Part shown: one piece after another, positions 9,601 through 16,676 of the stretch | Numbering within the stretch: the first letter of the stretch is position 1 | How the letters are laid out: each line of letters opens with the position of its first letter | Assembly (NCBI GenBank): GCA_035546535.1 | Contig: DASZWQ010000084.1 | Span: 1-33,102, forward strand | Reading direction: 5' to 3' | DNA: 33,102 nt | Source of the DNA: Pirellulales bacterium | GTDB lineage: Bacteria; Planctomycetota; Planctomycetia; Pirellulales; JACPPG01 | Translations under genes and position numbers: made by a program | The notes under the pieces: model-generated | What the model saw: the letters and a program-made list of their open reading frames with translations, nothing else | The model's database searches: none | What the model was told of the DNA's origin: nothing

Positions 9601-10007
9601 CGGAACAGCGCTACAATCCGGCCCTGCCTGGACTGGGGGTTAAGATCCGCCAGAACCCGGCCGCCGGCGAGTATCGCTACTTGCAATTCGCCTGGAAGAA
9701 GCACGGAGGCCAGCGCCTGTGCGTGCAATTGAATCACGACGGGCAGTGGGGGCCTGTGCCGTCGACCAATCCGCTCAAGTTCCGTTACGACGCCGGTGCC
9801 GCGCCGGGTGAGACGTTCGGCGGCGCCATGCGGATCGATGGCAGCTTGCCGAACGATTGGGTCGTGGTCACGCGCGACCTGTTCGCCGACTTCGGCGAAT
9901 TCACTTTGACGGGGCTGGCCCTGGCGCCGGTCGATGGCGATTTTGCCCTTTTCGATCACATCTATCTGGGGCGCACGCCGCGCGATTTCGACCAGGTTGC
10001 CCAATGA
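6606..10007 (+). CDS. Large secreted pre-peptidase (PPC)-type beta-sandwich protein with duplicated C-terminal module
   Basis: This 1133-residue protein starts with a signal peptide (LCSAAAVLLLVAPVRAVPA). An IPT/TIG-like beta domain follows (SLRGLQTGATTTLVIEGADL). Two PPC-like segments come next, with the family's wording (GERIVVDVESHRLGSKLNPVVHLLD; VTPGQTLRFDCIAAQAGSPLDGVLDI). The middle is further immunoglobulin-like beta sheet. The end is two copies of a ~182-residue module, beginning FEDEPHF (from about 8952) and FEDQPEF (from about 9498). Each carries VTPxQxF/Y, GEYRYLxxAWKK, LNxxGxWGP, WxVVTRDLFADFG and an xDxIYLxR ending. Such proteins are exported by planctomycetes and probably bind surfaces or glycans; no catalytic residues are recognised. 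No clear ribosome-binding site precedes ATG 6606. Confidence 0.85.
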   Translation: MTRNLRTATLSPLCSAAAVLLLVAPVRAVPAISQLSLRGLQTGATTTLVIEGADLPADTRVLLPVPIARQEPRPASTANRLEIDITLDATVVPGIYPLRVGNGHGVSNAMLVGIDHLPERPFALETGALPVALDGTLAGGTILRTAFDGKAGERIVVDVESHRLGSKLNPVVHLLDARNAQLAWGQMNPAIAGDARLQAILPADGRYTVELHDALYRGEGPGAFRLKIGDIHFADHVFPLGGRRGTHGLFELTGTNLAPGQMVEADLAGGAAALPARWPVGQVLTGSRPQILVGDLPEVSEHNAGPNLQAATAPVVINGRLLAAREEDRYLVNVTPGQTLRFDCIAAQAGSPLDGVLDIRKESGEQLASADDAPTTTDPTLDFKVPDGVTKVVAAVRDLQRRGGTEYAYRLSIAPADRPDFRLEIFADREQVPTGGAEIVRVRAQRMGYQGAIKLAVEGLPPGVTVAGDEIPAGATDALLTLAASGAASQAIATITGTAADPNVALVRTAQTPESPGARSQPWLRSELAVAATGAASLSVRWDADSAGVQLPLGSRVPARVKITRAPFAGGAVRLSLLTSQITPKKVVTKNNQKQQVDDTDRTLRFDGMPTIAPDQSDLVATILVPGDLPNIPYDLAIRAELLAADGKNVVASVVTPARRLTTVQPLRLALVGEAKVAAKAGTGDTGKLTGKIERIGDFPHPVTVTLTGLPADYLAPTVEVPAGASDFSLPVAFPYNSAQGELAGVSIVATARPGGGAAINSNAVPVAVNVVAGGPPPALYRIFEDEPHFVTLLNEGGGAANLESTDRYSGPAALRVTPDQKFRAKLPGLSIKIAEHPAEGEYRYLRYAWKKIGGGSVLLQLNANGTWGPTRGQGKPGYRYEAGPAGNTFNAEAIRTSDRLPYGWTVVTRDLFADFGAFELDGLAFTPGDGTAALFDSIYLARSMDDFKDCPAPLPAEQPLAVFEDQPEFIANLSQGAGTASLDTADRFTGATSVKITPEQRYNPALPGLGVKIRQNPAAGEYRYLQFAWKKHGGQRLCVQLNHDGQWGPVPSTNPLKFRYDAGAAPGETFGGAMRIDGSLPNDWVVVTRDLFADFGEFTLTGLALAPVDGDFALFDHIYLGRTPRDFDQVAQ

Positions 10008-10096
10008 ACCCTGGTTAAGCTCCCCAGCGGCCGGCGGTTTATCTCACGGATAACCCTGCGCGCTACCTGGCGCGATCGTCGCCCCTTAGTGACGAT

Positions 10097-10130
10097 GGAT
10101 GCTTTTTAGGGCGCGGCCGAATAAGCATCC
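10097..10130. other. Imperfect-loop hairpin after the large secreted gene
   Basis: The arms GGATGCTT (10097-10104) and AAGCATCC (10123-10130) are perfectly complementary over eight bases, with an 18-base loop. It lies ~90 bases after the stop of the large secreted gene and ~150 bases before the epimerase. There is no T-run, so terminator function is uncertain. Confidence 0.35.
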
Positions 10131-10278
10131 CGGTTCCGGCACAAATGCGCCGTTCGGCAGGTGATTTGCTGTCTGGAGTGTCTGAAGTCCGGTCCATTGC
10201 AGTAAGATTTCAACAGGGGATCAAGGCGCGGTCCTCCGAAAGTCAACAGCCTCCAAGCCCTGGGGGCAGGAGTTTCCG

Positions 10279-11211
10279 ATGAGGGCACTCGTCACCGGAG
10301 CCACGGGATTTGTCGGCAGCCGGCTCGCTGCTCAGATCGCCGAGCCGATCGTACTATCGCGCGATCCAAAGCGGGCGCGGGAAAAGCTGCCGCGGGCGAC
10401 GCATCATTACTGGGATCCGCTGGCAGCCACGCCGCCGGCCGATGCCTTTGCCGGCGTCGATGCCGTTTTCCACCTGGCGGGCGAATCGGTCGGCGAAGGG
10501 CGCTGGTCAGCCGCCAAGAAGCAGCGCATTCGCGACAGCCGCATTCTCGGCACTCGACACCTGGTCGAAGGCCTGGCCACACTCGAGCAGCGGCCCCGCG
10601 TGCTGGTCGTGGCCTCGGCAATCGGCTACTACGGTTCGCGCGGCGACGAAACGCTCGACGAATCGTCTTCGCCAGGCAATGACTTTCTCGCCCAGGTGTG
10701 TCGCGACTGGGAGGCCGAGGCCCGGGCGGCGGAGAAACTCGGCATGCGCGTGGTGTGTACACGATTCGGCATCATCCTTGGTCAGGGAGGGGCGCTTGCG
10801 AAAATGCTCCTGCCCTTCAAGCTGGGCCTCGGCGGCCGGTTGGGCAGTGGACGCCAATGGATGTCGTGGGTTCATATCGATGACGTGGTGGGCATTCTGC
10901 TGGCAAACGCCACTGACGAGCAGTATCAAGGTCCGGTAAACATCGTCGCGCCGCAGCCGGTGACAAACCGCGAGTTCACGCGGGCACTGGCGAGTGTGCT
11001 GCACCGGCCGGCGATCTTTCCCGTACCTGCGCTCGCTTTACGACTGGCCGTCGGCGAGTTCGCCGAAGTCTTGCTCGGTTCGCAGCGCGTGCTTCCGAAG
11101 GTGGCGCAGCGCGCCGGCTACGGTTTCCGTTATTCGTCGTTGGACGAAGCGCTGCGGGCCGTCGTCGACGAGCGGCCCGCACAAATCGCCGCGCCGGTGC
11201 AAGTTTCTTGA
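10279..11211 (+). CDS. TIGR01777-family NAD(P)-dependent epimerase/dehydratase (YfcH/SulA-like)
   Basis: The 310-residue protein has an N-terminal Rossmann fold with the dinucleotide-binding motif G7-ATGFVG13. The TIGR01777 landmarks VFHLAGESV, RWSAAKKQRIRDSRILGT, ASAIGYYGSRGDE (active-site Tyr region), CRDWEAEA and GSGRQWMSWVHIDDV all follow in the expected order, and the protein ends in a C-terminal region (FPVPALALRL, LLGSQRVLP) typical of the family. AGGAG lies 7-8 bases before ATG 10279. The length matches the family. The physiological substrate of the family is not settled. The gene ends in TGATG, overlapping the following SRPBCC gene by one base, so the two are translationally coupled. 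Confidence 0.94.
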   Translation: MRALVTGATGFVGSRLAAQIAEPIVLSRDPKRAREKLPRATHHYWDPLAATPPADAFAGVDAVFHLAGESVGEGRWSAAKKQRIRDSRILGTRHLVEGLATLEQRPRVLVVASAIGYYGSRGDETLDESSSPGNDFLAQVCRDWEAEARAAEKLGMRVVCTRFGIILGQGGALAKMLLPFKLGLGGRLGSGRQWMSWVHIDDVVGILLANATDEQYQGPVNIVAPQPVTNREFTRALASVLHRPAIFPVPALALRLAVGEFAEVLLGSQRVLPKVAQRAGYGFRYSSLDEALRAVVDERPAQIAAPVQVS

Positions 11212-11693
11212 TGCGGGCGATGGGATTCTTCAGTAGCTACGTCGGCCATCTCGAGCGCCGGCAATTCGTGCCCCGTCCGCGCAGCGCCGTCTTCGCGTTC
11301 TTTTCGGACGCCGCAAACCTGGAGACGCTGACGCCGGCCTTTCTGAAGTTCCATATTCTCACGCCGCGCCCCATCGCGATGCAGCCCGGCACACGCATCG
11401 ACTACGAGTTGACGCTCGCGGGAATTCGCTTTCATTGGCAATCGCTGATCGAGCAATTCGAGCCCGAGGCGCGCTTTGTCGACGTGCAGCTGCGAGGCCC
11501 TTACCGGCGCTGGCATCACGAGCACATCTTCGAGGAGGATGCCGGCGGCACATGGGTCATCGATCGGGTCGATTACGAAATGCCGTTGGGCTTGCTGGGG
11601 CGCGCGGTCCATGCGCTGTGGGTCAAGCGATCGCTGGCGGGGATTTTCGCGTTTCGCGCCGTGAAAATGCAGGAGCTTTTCGGTTCGAGATAG
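11211..11693 (+). CDS. SRPBCC (START/Bet v1-like) ligand-binding protein
   Basis: The 160-residue product begins at ATG 11211, overlapping the stop of the epimerase gene by one base (another ATG at 11220 is possible). It shows the SRPBCC pattern: an N-terminal strand with PRPRSAVFAFFSDAANLETLTPAFLKF, then antiparallel strands (GTRIDYELTLAGIRFHWQSLI, FVDVQLRGPYRRWHHEHIFEE, GTWVIDRVDYEMP) and a long C-terminal helix ending in FRAVKMQELFG. The fold forms a hydrophobic ligand cavity. In other bacteria an SRPBCC domain is fused to or encoded beside TIGR01777 epimerases, which fits the coupling seen here. The ligand is unknown. Confidence 0.9.
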   Translation: MRAMGFFSSYVGHLERRQFVPRPRSAVFAFFSDAANLETLTPAFLKFHILTPRPIAMQPGTRIDYELTLAGIRFHWQSLIEQFEPEARFVDVQLRGPYRRWHHEHIFEEDAGGTWVIDRVDYEMPLGLLGRAVHALWVKRSLAGIFAFRAVKMQELFGSR

Positions 11694-11894
11694 CGATCCT
11701 CTCGTCGCCCCCCTTTCGGGCTGGAAGCAGCGCCCATTCGACAGTCCGCGCGCTGCTGCGCATTCGCGCAAGAAACTCGCGCCGGTCCGCCCGCATAATC
11801 GGAACTTCGGCGCACTATGTTTGCAATAGCTGCGGGCGCGATTGCGCGCTCGAGCAGCGGTGTATCGCCGACACCCACCCCGAGGCCCCGCACC

Positions 11895-13205
11895 ATGACT
11901 CTCGCATCGCCGGCACAACCCGTTTCGACCGATCCTGGTGGCTCGACCAATTCCAAACAAAAGCTCTACCTGGTGGCGTTCGCGTCACTCGGCCTGCTGA
12001 TTTCTGTTCAATTCCGTCACCTTTTTGCGCGTCCGGATGTCGCGCCTGCGCAAGACAATATCGTAACGAGCGAGCAGACCTCGCCGTCTGAAAGCGACGC
12101 GCAAGCCGATAACGCCGTCGCGAACAGCAACACGTCGCCACAATCGACGTCGACCGCTGCGCAGTCCTCTGCGCCGGTCAGCACGGAAGCGCCGCCCGCG
12201 GAGAGCGCTGCTACCGACTCGCCGGGCGACGTGCTGATCGTGGAGCGCCAGATCACGATCGAAAACGACGCTGACGCCGCTCCTGCCACCACGGATCCGG
12301 AGCAGCCCTCCAGCGAACAGTCGAAGGCGACGCCGCGGGTCGATACCGACAGTCCAAGCAACGCCGGTGCCGGCTATGCGCCGCGGAACGGCTCGCCCGA
12401 TTCGGTGGCCCTGTTTTTCGCAGCGCTTCGCGCGCCGGAAGGCGACGTACCGGCGGCGACCGCTGGCGACAGCTTCAGCCCGGCCGATCTGAAACGATTC
12501 CTGGCCTTCGAAAGCCAGGCCGAGCAAGGGCTCGACGCCGCGACCGTGGAAGCCCATCACCACGATGGCGAGGCGCTCGCGCGTCTGTTCGCCTTTCAGG
12601 CCGTGGGCGACGCGCCGGCCCAGGCGGTCGAGTCGGTGCCACTCACAGACGAAGAGATCGCCCATTGGACGCAGTTCTTGACGCAGCTGCAGAATGCGAC
12701 CTCGCGCCGCGCCGCCGATGCGACCGAGGCGGCCAACGCGGCGGGGCCTTCGTCCAACGATGCAAACGCTGCCCAGAATGAATCGGCCGAAGCCTCTCCA
12801 GCACTGGCCACCAAGAGTGACAACGATTCGCCACCGGCTGTGGATGGCACGCCGAACGATGTTCCGTCGTTCCAGCCGCCGGCCGAGCTTTCCGCACCCG
12901 CGGCCGAAGCTCCGGCGGACGAAGGTGCGAAGAGTGCCAGCCCGACGGACTCTGCAACGGCCGAGGAATTAGTTCTCGCGAACCCGGCGGAGAGCGGTGG
13001 CACGATCTTGTATCTGGTCGAGGGGCGCGCGTTCGCCTTAGCACCCGGGCAGGAGCATCGCTTGCCGGCCGACCGGCCGTGGCGAATCGCGTTTCATCGC
13101 GGCGATGATTTTGGGGATACCGAGCAAGTGCTCAGCAATGGAGCGTTCCGGTTCGTCGTCGGGTCCGAGGGTTGGCAGTTGATTCCGGCGGACAATGCTC
13201 CCTAA
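11895..13205 (+). CDS. Membrane-anchored low-complexity protein with a small conserved-looking C-terminal domain
   Basis: I do not recognise a named family. The start ATG 11895 gives 436 residues; the frame is open back to 11817 but that part looks non-coding. One membrane helix lies at about residues 24-40 (LYLVAFASLGLLISVQF), with most of the protein presumably on one side as a Ser/Thr/Ala/Asp/Glu-rich, probably disordered stretch. A more ordered patch lies around residues 173-245 (SPDSVALFFAALRAPEG; LKRFLAFESQAEQGL). The last ~65 residues (GTILYLVEGRAFALAPGQE, RPWRIAFHRG, FRFVVGSEGWQLI) read as a compact beta domain that I have seen, from memory, at the ends of other planctomycete proteins. 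It converges on the Cys-rich gene with nine bases between stops. Confidence 0.78.
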   Translation: MTLASPAQPVSTDPGGSTNSKQKLYLVAFASLGLLISVQFRHLFARPDVAPAQDNIVTSEQTSPSESDAQADNAVANSNTSPQSTSTAAQSSAPVSTEAPPAESAATDSPGDVLIVERQITIENDADAAPATTDPEQPSSEQSKATPRVDTDSPSNAGAGYAPRNGSPDSVALFFAALRAPEGDVPAATAGDSFSPADLKRFLAFESQAEQGLDAATVEAHHHDGEALARLFAFQAVGDAPAQAVESVPLTDEEIAHWTQFLTQLQNATSRRAADATEAANAAGPSSNDANAAQNESAEASPALATKSDNDSPPAVDGTPNDVPSFQPPAELSAPAAEAPADEGAKSASPTDSATAEELVLANPAESGGTILYLVEGRAFALAPGQEHRLPADRPWRIAFHRGDDFGDTEQVLSNGAFRFVVGSEGWQLIPADNAP

Positions 13206-13214
13206 GCGAAACCG

Positions 13215-13940
13215 CTATTTGCGGAACCAATCCGATTTGCCCAGCGCCGAAGGCATGGAAATCTTAGGCAGCTTGTTGCGCGGCGGAGATTTCTTCGTCG
13301 TCTCGTCGTCGCTGTTCGACGGCGGCAGTGTATCGACCTTCGCCTTGGCGGACGGTTCCGCGACCGGCTGCGGCATGCTCGTCGGCTGCCCGCTATAGGA
13401 CATGTTTGGGCCATTGCCGCACGATGCACAGGTGCCGCAGGCAGCACACGTCCCGCCGTTGCCGCACTCGTTGCACTTGCTGCACTTGCCCCCCCAGGTC
13501 ACGAGCTCGGGCGTGCAGGTATCGTGATTGCAGCGGAAGTACAAGTACCGACCGCGGCGGCAACTGCAATGGTTGCAGCGTGGTTCGCCGCAATATCCCA
13601 GCCACGGATCGCAGCACGCCGGCACGCCAGGCCAGACGGACATGCCGCCGGGCATGATCCCGAAATCGGGGTTGTATCCGTAGATGCTCACGCCGCCAGC
13701 GCCGTAACCGACACCGCCACCGCCCGCGACGTACCCTCCCGTACCAATATCGCCGGCCGCGTAGGAGCTTTCCTCGGCAACCGCGACTTGCGAGGTCAGC
13801 CTGGGGGAGGGCTGTGACGTGGGCTTCCCCGCTGGACGCCCGCCGGCCATCGCCACGTAGCGAATCCCACTTTGCGCAAGCGCAGGGTCGGTGAGCAACA
13901 AGGCCGCCGCGACGGCGACCGGCAACGCGAATACCTTCAT
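13215..13940 (-). CDS. Secreted Gly/Cys-rich protein (241 aa)
   Basis: The product starts with a clear signal peptide (MKVFALPVAVAAALLL, cleavage near ALAQS). Residues ~65-105 are Gly/Tyr-rich (YVAGGGGVGYGAGG). Residues ~108-180 hold fifteen cysteines, many spaced as CxxC (KCSKCNEC, CAACGTCASC), which could bind metal or form a disulfide knot. The tail is Pro/Ser/Lys-rich. GGGAA lies about six bases before the ATG at 13940. No family is recognised. An outer-envelope or cell-surface structural role is plausible for a planctomycete but is only inference. Confidence 0.8.
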   Translation of the reverse strand: MKVFALPVAVAAALLLTDPALAQSGIRYVAMAGGRPAGKPTSQPSPRLTSQVAVAEESSYAAGDIGTGGYVAGGGGVGYGAGGVSIYGYNPDFGIMPGGMSVWPGVPACCDPWLGYCGEPRCNHCSCRRGRYLYFRCNHDTCTPELVTWGGKCSKCNECGNGGTCAACGTCASCGNGPNMSYSGQPTSMPQPVAEPSAKAKVDTLPPSNSDDETTKKSPPRNKLPKISMPSALGKSDWFRK

Positions 13941-14212
13941 AGCGATTTCCCGTGCGCTTCGGTAAACCGTGCGACCTTTGCCAACCGCAACGATCGACCC
14001 CGACCTTGCCCGTGACGAAGGATGTAAGAGCGTGGCGCGGCCACGGCACCCACACCGGCGACCGCGCCACTTTGTTCGAGTCGGTCAATTCTCAAGCGAC
14101 GGTGAGAAATCAGCCGAGCGCCGGCACAAGAGGCCCGTCGACAACAACCCGGGCAAATCGCGTAGAGAATTCCAGGCCACTCGATCCGGGCCAGGCAAGG
14201 CTTCAGGAAGAG

Positions 14213-16372
14213 CTACGAGACGGGGGCCACCACGGGCGGCCGCGCGCAGCGAGCCAGCCCGCGCGCGATTTCATCCAACGACAAGCCCAGGGCCCACGCC
14301 GCACCGGCCGCGGGAGCCGCATAATCGGCCAAGTCCGCCGCGCACTTGTCCCCTTCGGCCGAGGACAGCACGATTTCTTCCGGCAGCTTATCGCCGGCAA
14401 ACATTCGCAGCCGACCCGCCGCCGCCAACACCACGCGCCCCCCCTTGGCTCGATGGGCCAGGGCGATCGGGTTGCGCGGGTCGCGCGTGAAATAAATCAG
14501 TGAGCCGCGGCAATACTCGGCCATCGCGGCCGTTGTCGGGTTGTCGGCATTCAGGACCGCCCAGCCGCGCTGTTTGGCCACCGCTTCCACAATGCAGCGT
14601 TTGAGGACTGACACTTGTTCAGCCCGTTCGGCGTCATCCAGATCGTCGCGATGCTCGTAGTCGACGCCCGTGACCACGGCCACCTCGCAATCGTCGAAGC
14701 CGAGTCCCTCGTCACGGACACTCTCGGCACTCACTTCGCAGACGGCCCACTCAACCAGCGGATGCTGTAAGATTGCCTGCGCGCCGTCGTAGCCGCTTGC
14801 ATCGCCGGGCTTCACGAGACGGCCGTCGCGAAAGACGCCGTCGCTGGTGGCCACGGCCACCGGACCTGCGCCGCGTTCGAGGATCGTCCCAATCAGACGC
14901 ACCGTGGCCGTCTTGCCTTTGCTGCCCGTTACGGCCACCAAGGGAATCCGTCCGTATTCGCCCGGCGGAAACATCGTGGCCACGATGGCTTCGCCGACGG
15001 GGCGTGGCTTGCCGGATGCCGGTTGTACGTGCATTTGCAAACCCGGGCCGGCGTTCACTTCGACGATCGCGCCTCCCTGATCCTCGAGCGGGCGGCCGAT
15101 GTCCTCGGCCACCACATCCAGGCCGGCGATGTCGAGCCCGACGACGGCGGCCGCTTCGACAGCCCGCGCCGCGACCTCGGGATGGACGCGCTCGGTGACG
15201 TCGGTATCGACGTTGCCATTGCGCTTGATGAGGATGCGCGTGCCGGCCGGTGGAATCGAATCGGCACGATAGCCTTGCTGTTCGAGCGCCAGGCTCGTGA
15301 TCGGATCGAGTTCGATGGTGTAGAGCAGGCTCGAGCAATCTTCGCCGCGGCGCGGATCGGAATTCAATTGCTCGTCGATCAATTGCGCCACGTTGCGTGC
15401 GCCGTCGCCGACGATCACGGCCGGCTCCCCGCGCGAAGCAGCAATCACGCGCCCATCCACGACCAATAGCCGATGTTCCGCGCCGGGCGCGAACCGCTCG
15501 ACCAGCACGCCGCTGCCGATACCGTCGGCATAGGCAAACGCACTCGCTACCTGCTCGCGGGTGGTCAGCCCGGTGAACACACCGCGACCGTGATTGCTGT
15601 CGCGCGGCTTGACGACCACGGGAGGCCCGATTTCTTGCGCGGCTTTCCAGGCGTCGTCGACGTCGGTGACCGGGCGCCCCTCGGGGACGGGCGCGCCGAT
15701 GGTCCGCAGCAGCCGCCGTGTCAGCTCTTTATCGTGCGCGATCGATTCGGCGATGGCACAGGTGCGATCGGTCTCGGCCGTGAGAATGCGCCGCTGCCGC
15801 GCGCCCCAGCCCAACTGCACGAGGCTTCCGGTATTCAGCCGGTGAATGGGAATGCCGCGCGCTTCGGCGGCGTCGACGATGGCACGCGTGCTCGGTCCCA
15901 GGCACACGTCGTCCGCTATGTCGCGCAGGCGCCCGAGCTCTTCTTTGATGTCGAACGGCGTTCCATACACGGCGGCCTGATTCAGACGGACCGCCGTGCG
16001 GAAGCATTCCAAACCAAGCGACGCGTCTTCGAATTCGATGACGACTTTGTAGACGCCCTCTTCGGTCGTCTCGCGCGCTTTGCCGAAGCCGACGTTGCAG
16101 CCGCACAGTTGTTGCAGCTCGAGCGAGACATGCTCGAGGATATGTCCCTGGTAGGTGCCGCGCCGCAAGCGCTCGAAAAAGCCACCTCGCTCGCCAATGC
16201 TGCATCGATGCTCGATCATCGACGGCAGCCAGGACATCACCCGCTCGTTGAAGCCGGGCAGGATGTTCGAGGGGGAATCCTTAAGTTCCTGCAAGTCGAC
16301 GAGCACTTCCAACACGGGGAACCAGGCCCAGGTATTCGAGCCGCGCAGGACGCGAATGCGGCGGATTTCCAT
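14213..16372 (-). CDS. Cyanophycin synthetase-like ligase lacking the Mur C-terminal domain
   Basis: From ATG 16372 the protein has 719 residues; cyanophycin synthetases (CphA) are usually ~870-900. Residues 1-135 match the CphA N domain (RVLRGSNTWAWFPVLEV, SMIEHRCSIGERGGFFERL, HILEHVSLELQ). Residues ~210-470 are the ATP-grasp domain (VVVKPRDSNHGRGV, VERFAPGAEHRLLVV, DIAGLDVVAEDI, GGAIVEVNAGPGLQMH). From ~475 there is a Mur ligase centre with P-loop VTGSKGKT (481-488) and VLNADNP (606-612). The chain stops at RPPVVAPVS where the Mur C-terminal domain should begin, and the downstream sequence in any minus frame shows no remnant of it. It would join Asp/Arg-type units to a peptide backbone using ATP; activity and substrate are uncertain. 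It is divergent from an ABC transporter/DUF1854 pair. Confidence 0.88.
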   Translation of the reverse strand: MEIRRIRVLRGSNTWAWFPVLEVLVDLQELKDSPSNILPGFNERVMSWLPSMIEHRCSIGERGGFFERLRRGTYQGHILEHVSLELQQLCGCNVGFGKARETTEEGVYKVVIEFEDASLGLECFRTAVRLNQAAVYGTPFDIKEELGRLRDIADDVCLGPSTRAIVDAAEARGIPIHRLNTGSLVQLGWGARQRRILTAETDRTCAIAESIAHDKELTRRLLRTIGAPVPEGRPVTDVDDAWKAAQEIGPPVVVKPRDSNHGRGVFTGLTTREQVASAFAYADGIGSGVLVERFAPGAEHRLLVVDGRVIAASRGEPAVIVGDGARNVAQLIDEQLNSDPRRGEDCSSLLYTIELDPITSLALEQQGYRADSIPPAGTRILIKRNGNVDTDVTERVHPEVAARAVEAAAVVGLDIAGLDVVAEDIGRPLEDQGGAIVEVNAGPGLQMHVQPASGKPRPVGEAIVATMFPPGEYGRIPLVAVTGSKGKTATVRLIGTILERGAGPVAVATSDGVFRDGRLVKPGDASGYDGAQAILQHPLVEWAVCEVSAESVRDEGLGFDDCEVAVVTGVDYEHRDDLDDAERAEQVSVLKRCIVEAVAKQRGWAVLNADNPTTAAMAEYCRGSLIYFTRDPRNPIALAHRAKGGRVVLAAAGRLRMFAGDKLPEEIVLSSAEGDKCAADLADYAAPAAGAAWALGLSLDEIARGLARCARPPVVAPVS

Positions 16373-16676
16373 AGCAGATTTCGACTCTTTGGAACGGTGT
16401 TTGCAACCCGTTGGGGCCGGTCGGGTTGCGTCGACCGCGATCGTGCCTTGGGCCCCCTGCCGGCAAACCCTATGCGGCGGAAACATTTACCCCAGGTCAG
16501 CTTTACGGGCCTGTCGCAGGCGGTCAAGGGCAGCACAAGCGAAACCGTTGGAATCGTCGGAATTGAGAGGCTTTTAACGATCTGATTTGTCCGCGCGAGT
16601 TTAGGGTTTAGAATTGAGCAGTCTGCTCGATACGCCCTCCCCGCTCGCGCTTGCCCTGGCCTGATGGGCCCCTGCC
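16373..16676. promoter_or_regulatory. Divergent promoter region of the cyanophycin-like locus
   Basis: This 304-base gap lies between the ligase (leftward) and the ABC exporter (rightward). For the rightward gene I see a possible sigma-70 promoter, TTGTCC (16587-16592), 16 bases, TAGAAT (16609-16614). A 13-base palindrome, GAGCAG-T-CTGCTC (16616-16628), follows at once, placed where a repressor would cover the start of transcription. No leftward promoter could be singled out. All of this is by eye. Confidence 0.4.

Noticed and set aside
14213-14215. Frameshift truncating the cyanophycin synthetase-like gene
   Set aside because: Reading on in the minus-strand frames below 14213 gave no residues resembling a Mur C-terminal domain, so a simple frameshift is not supported.
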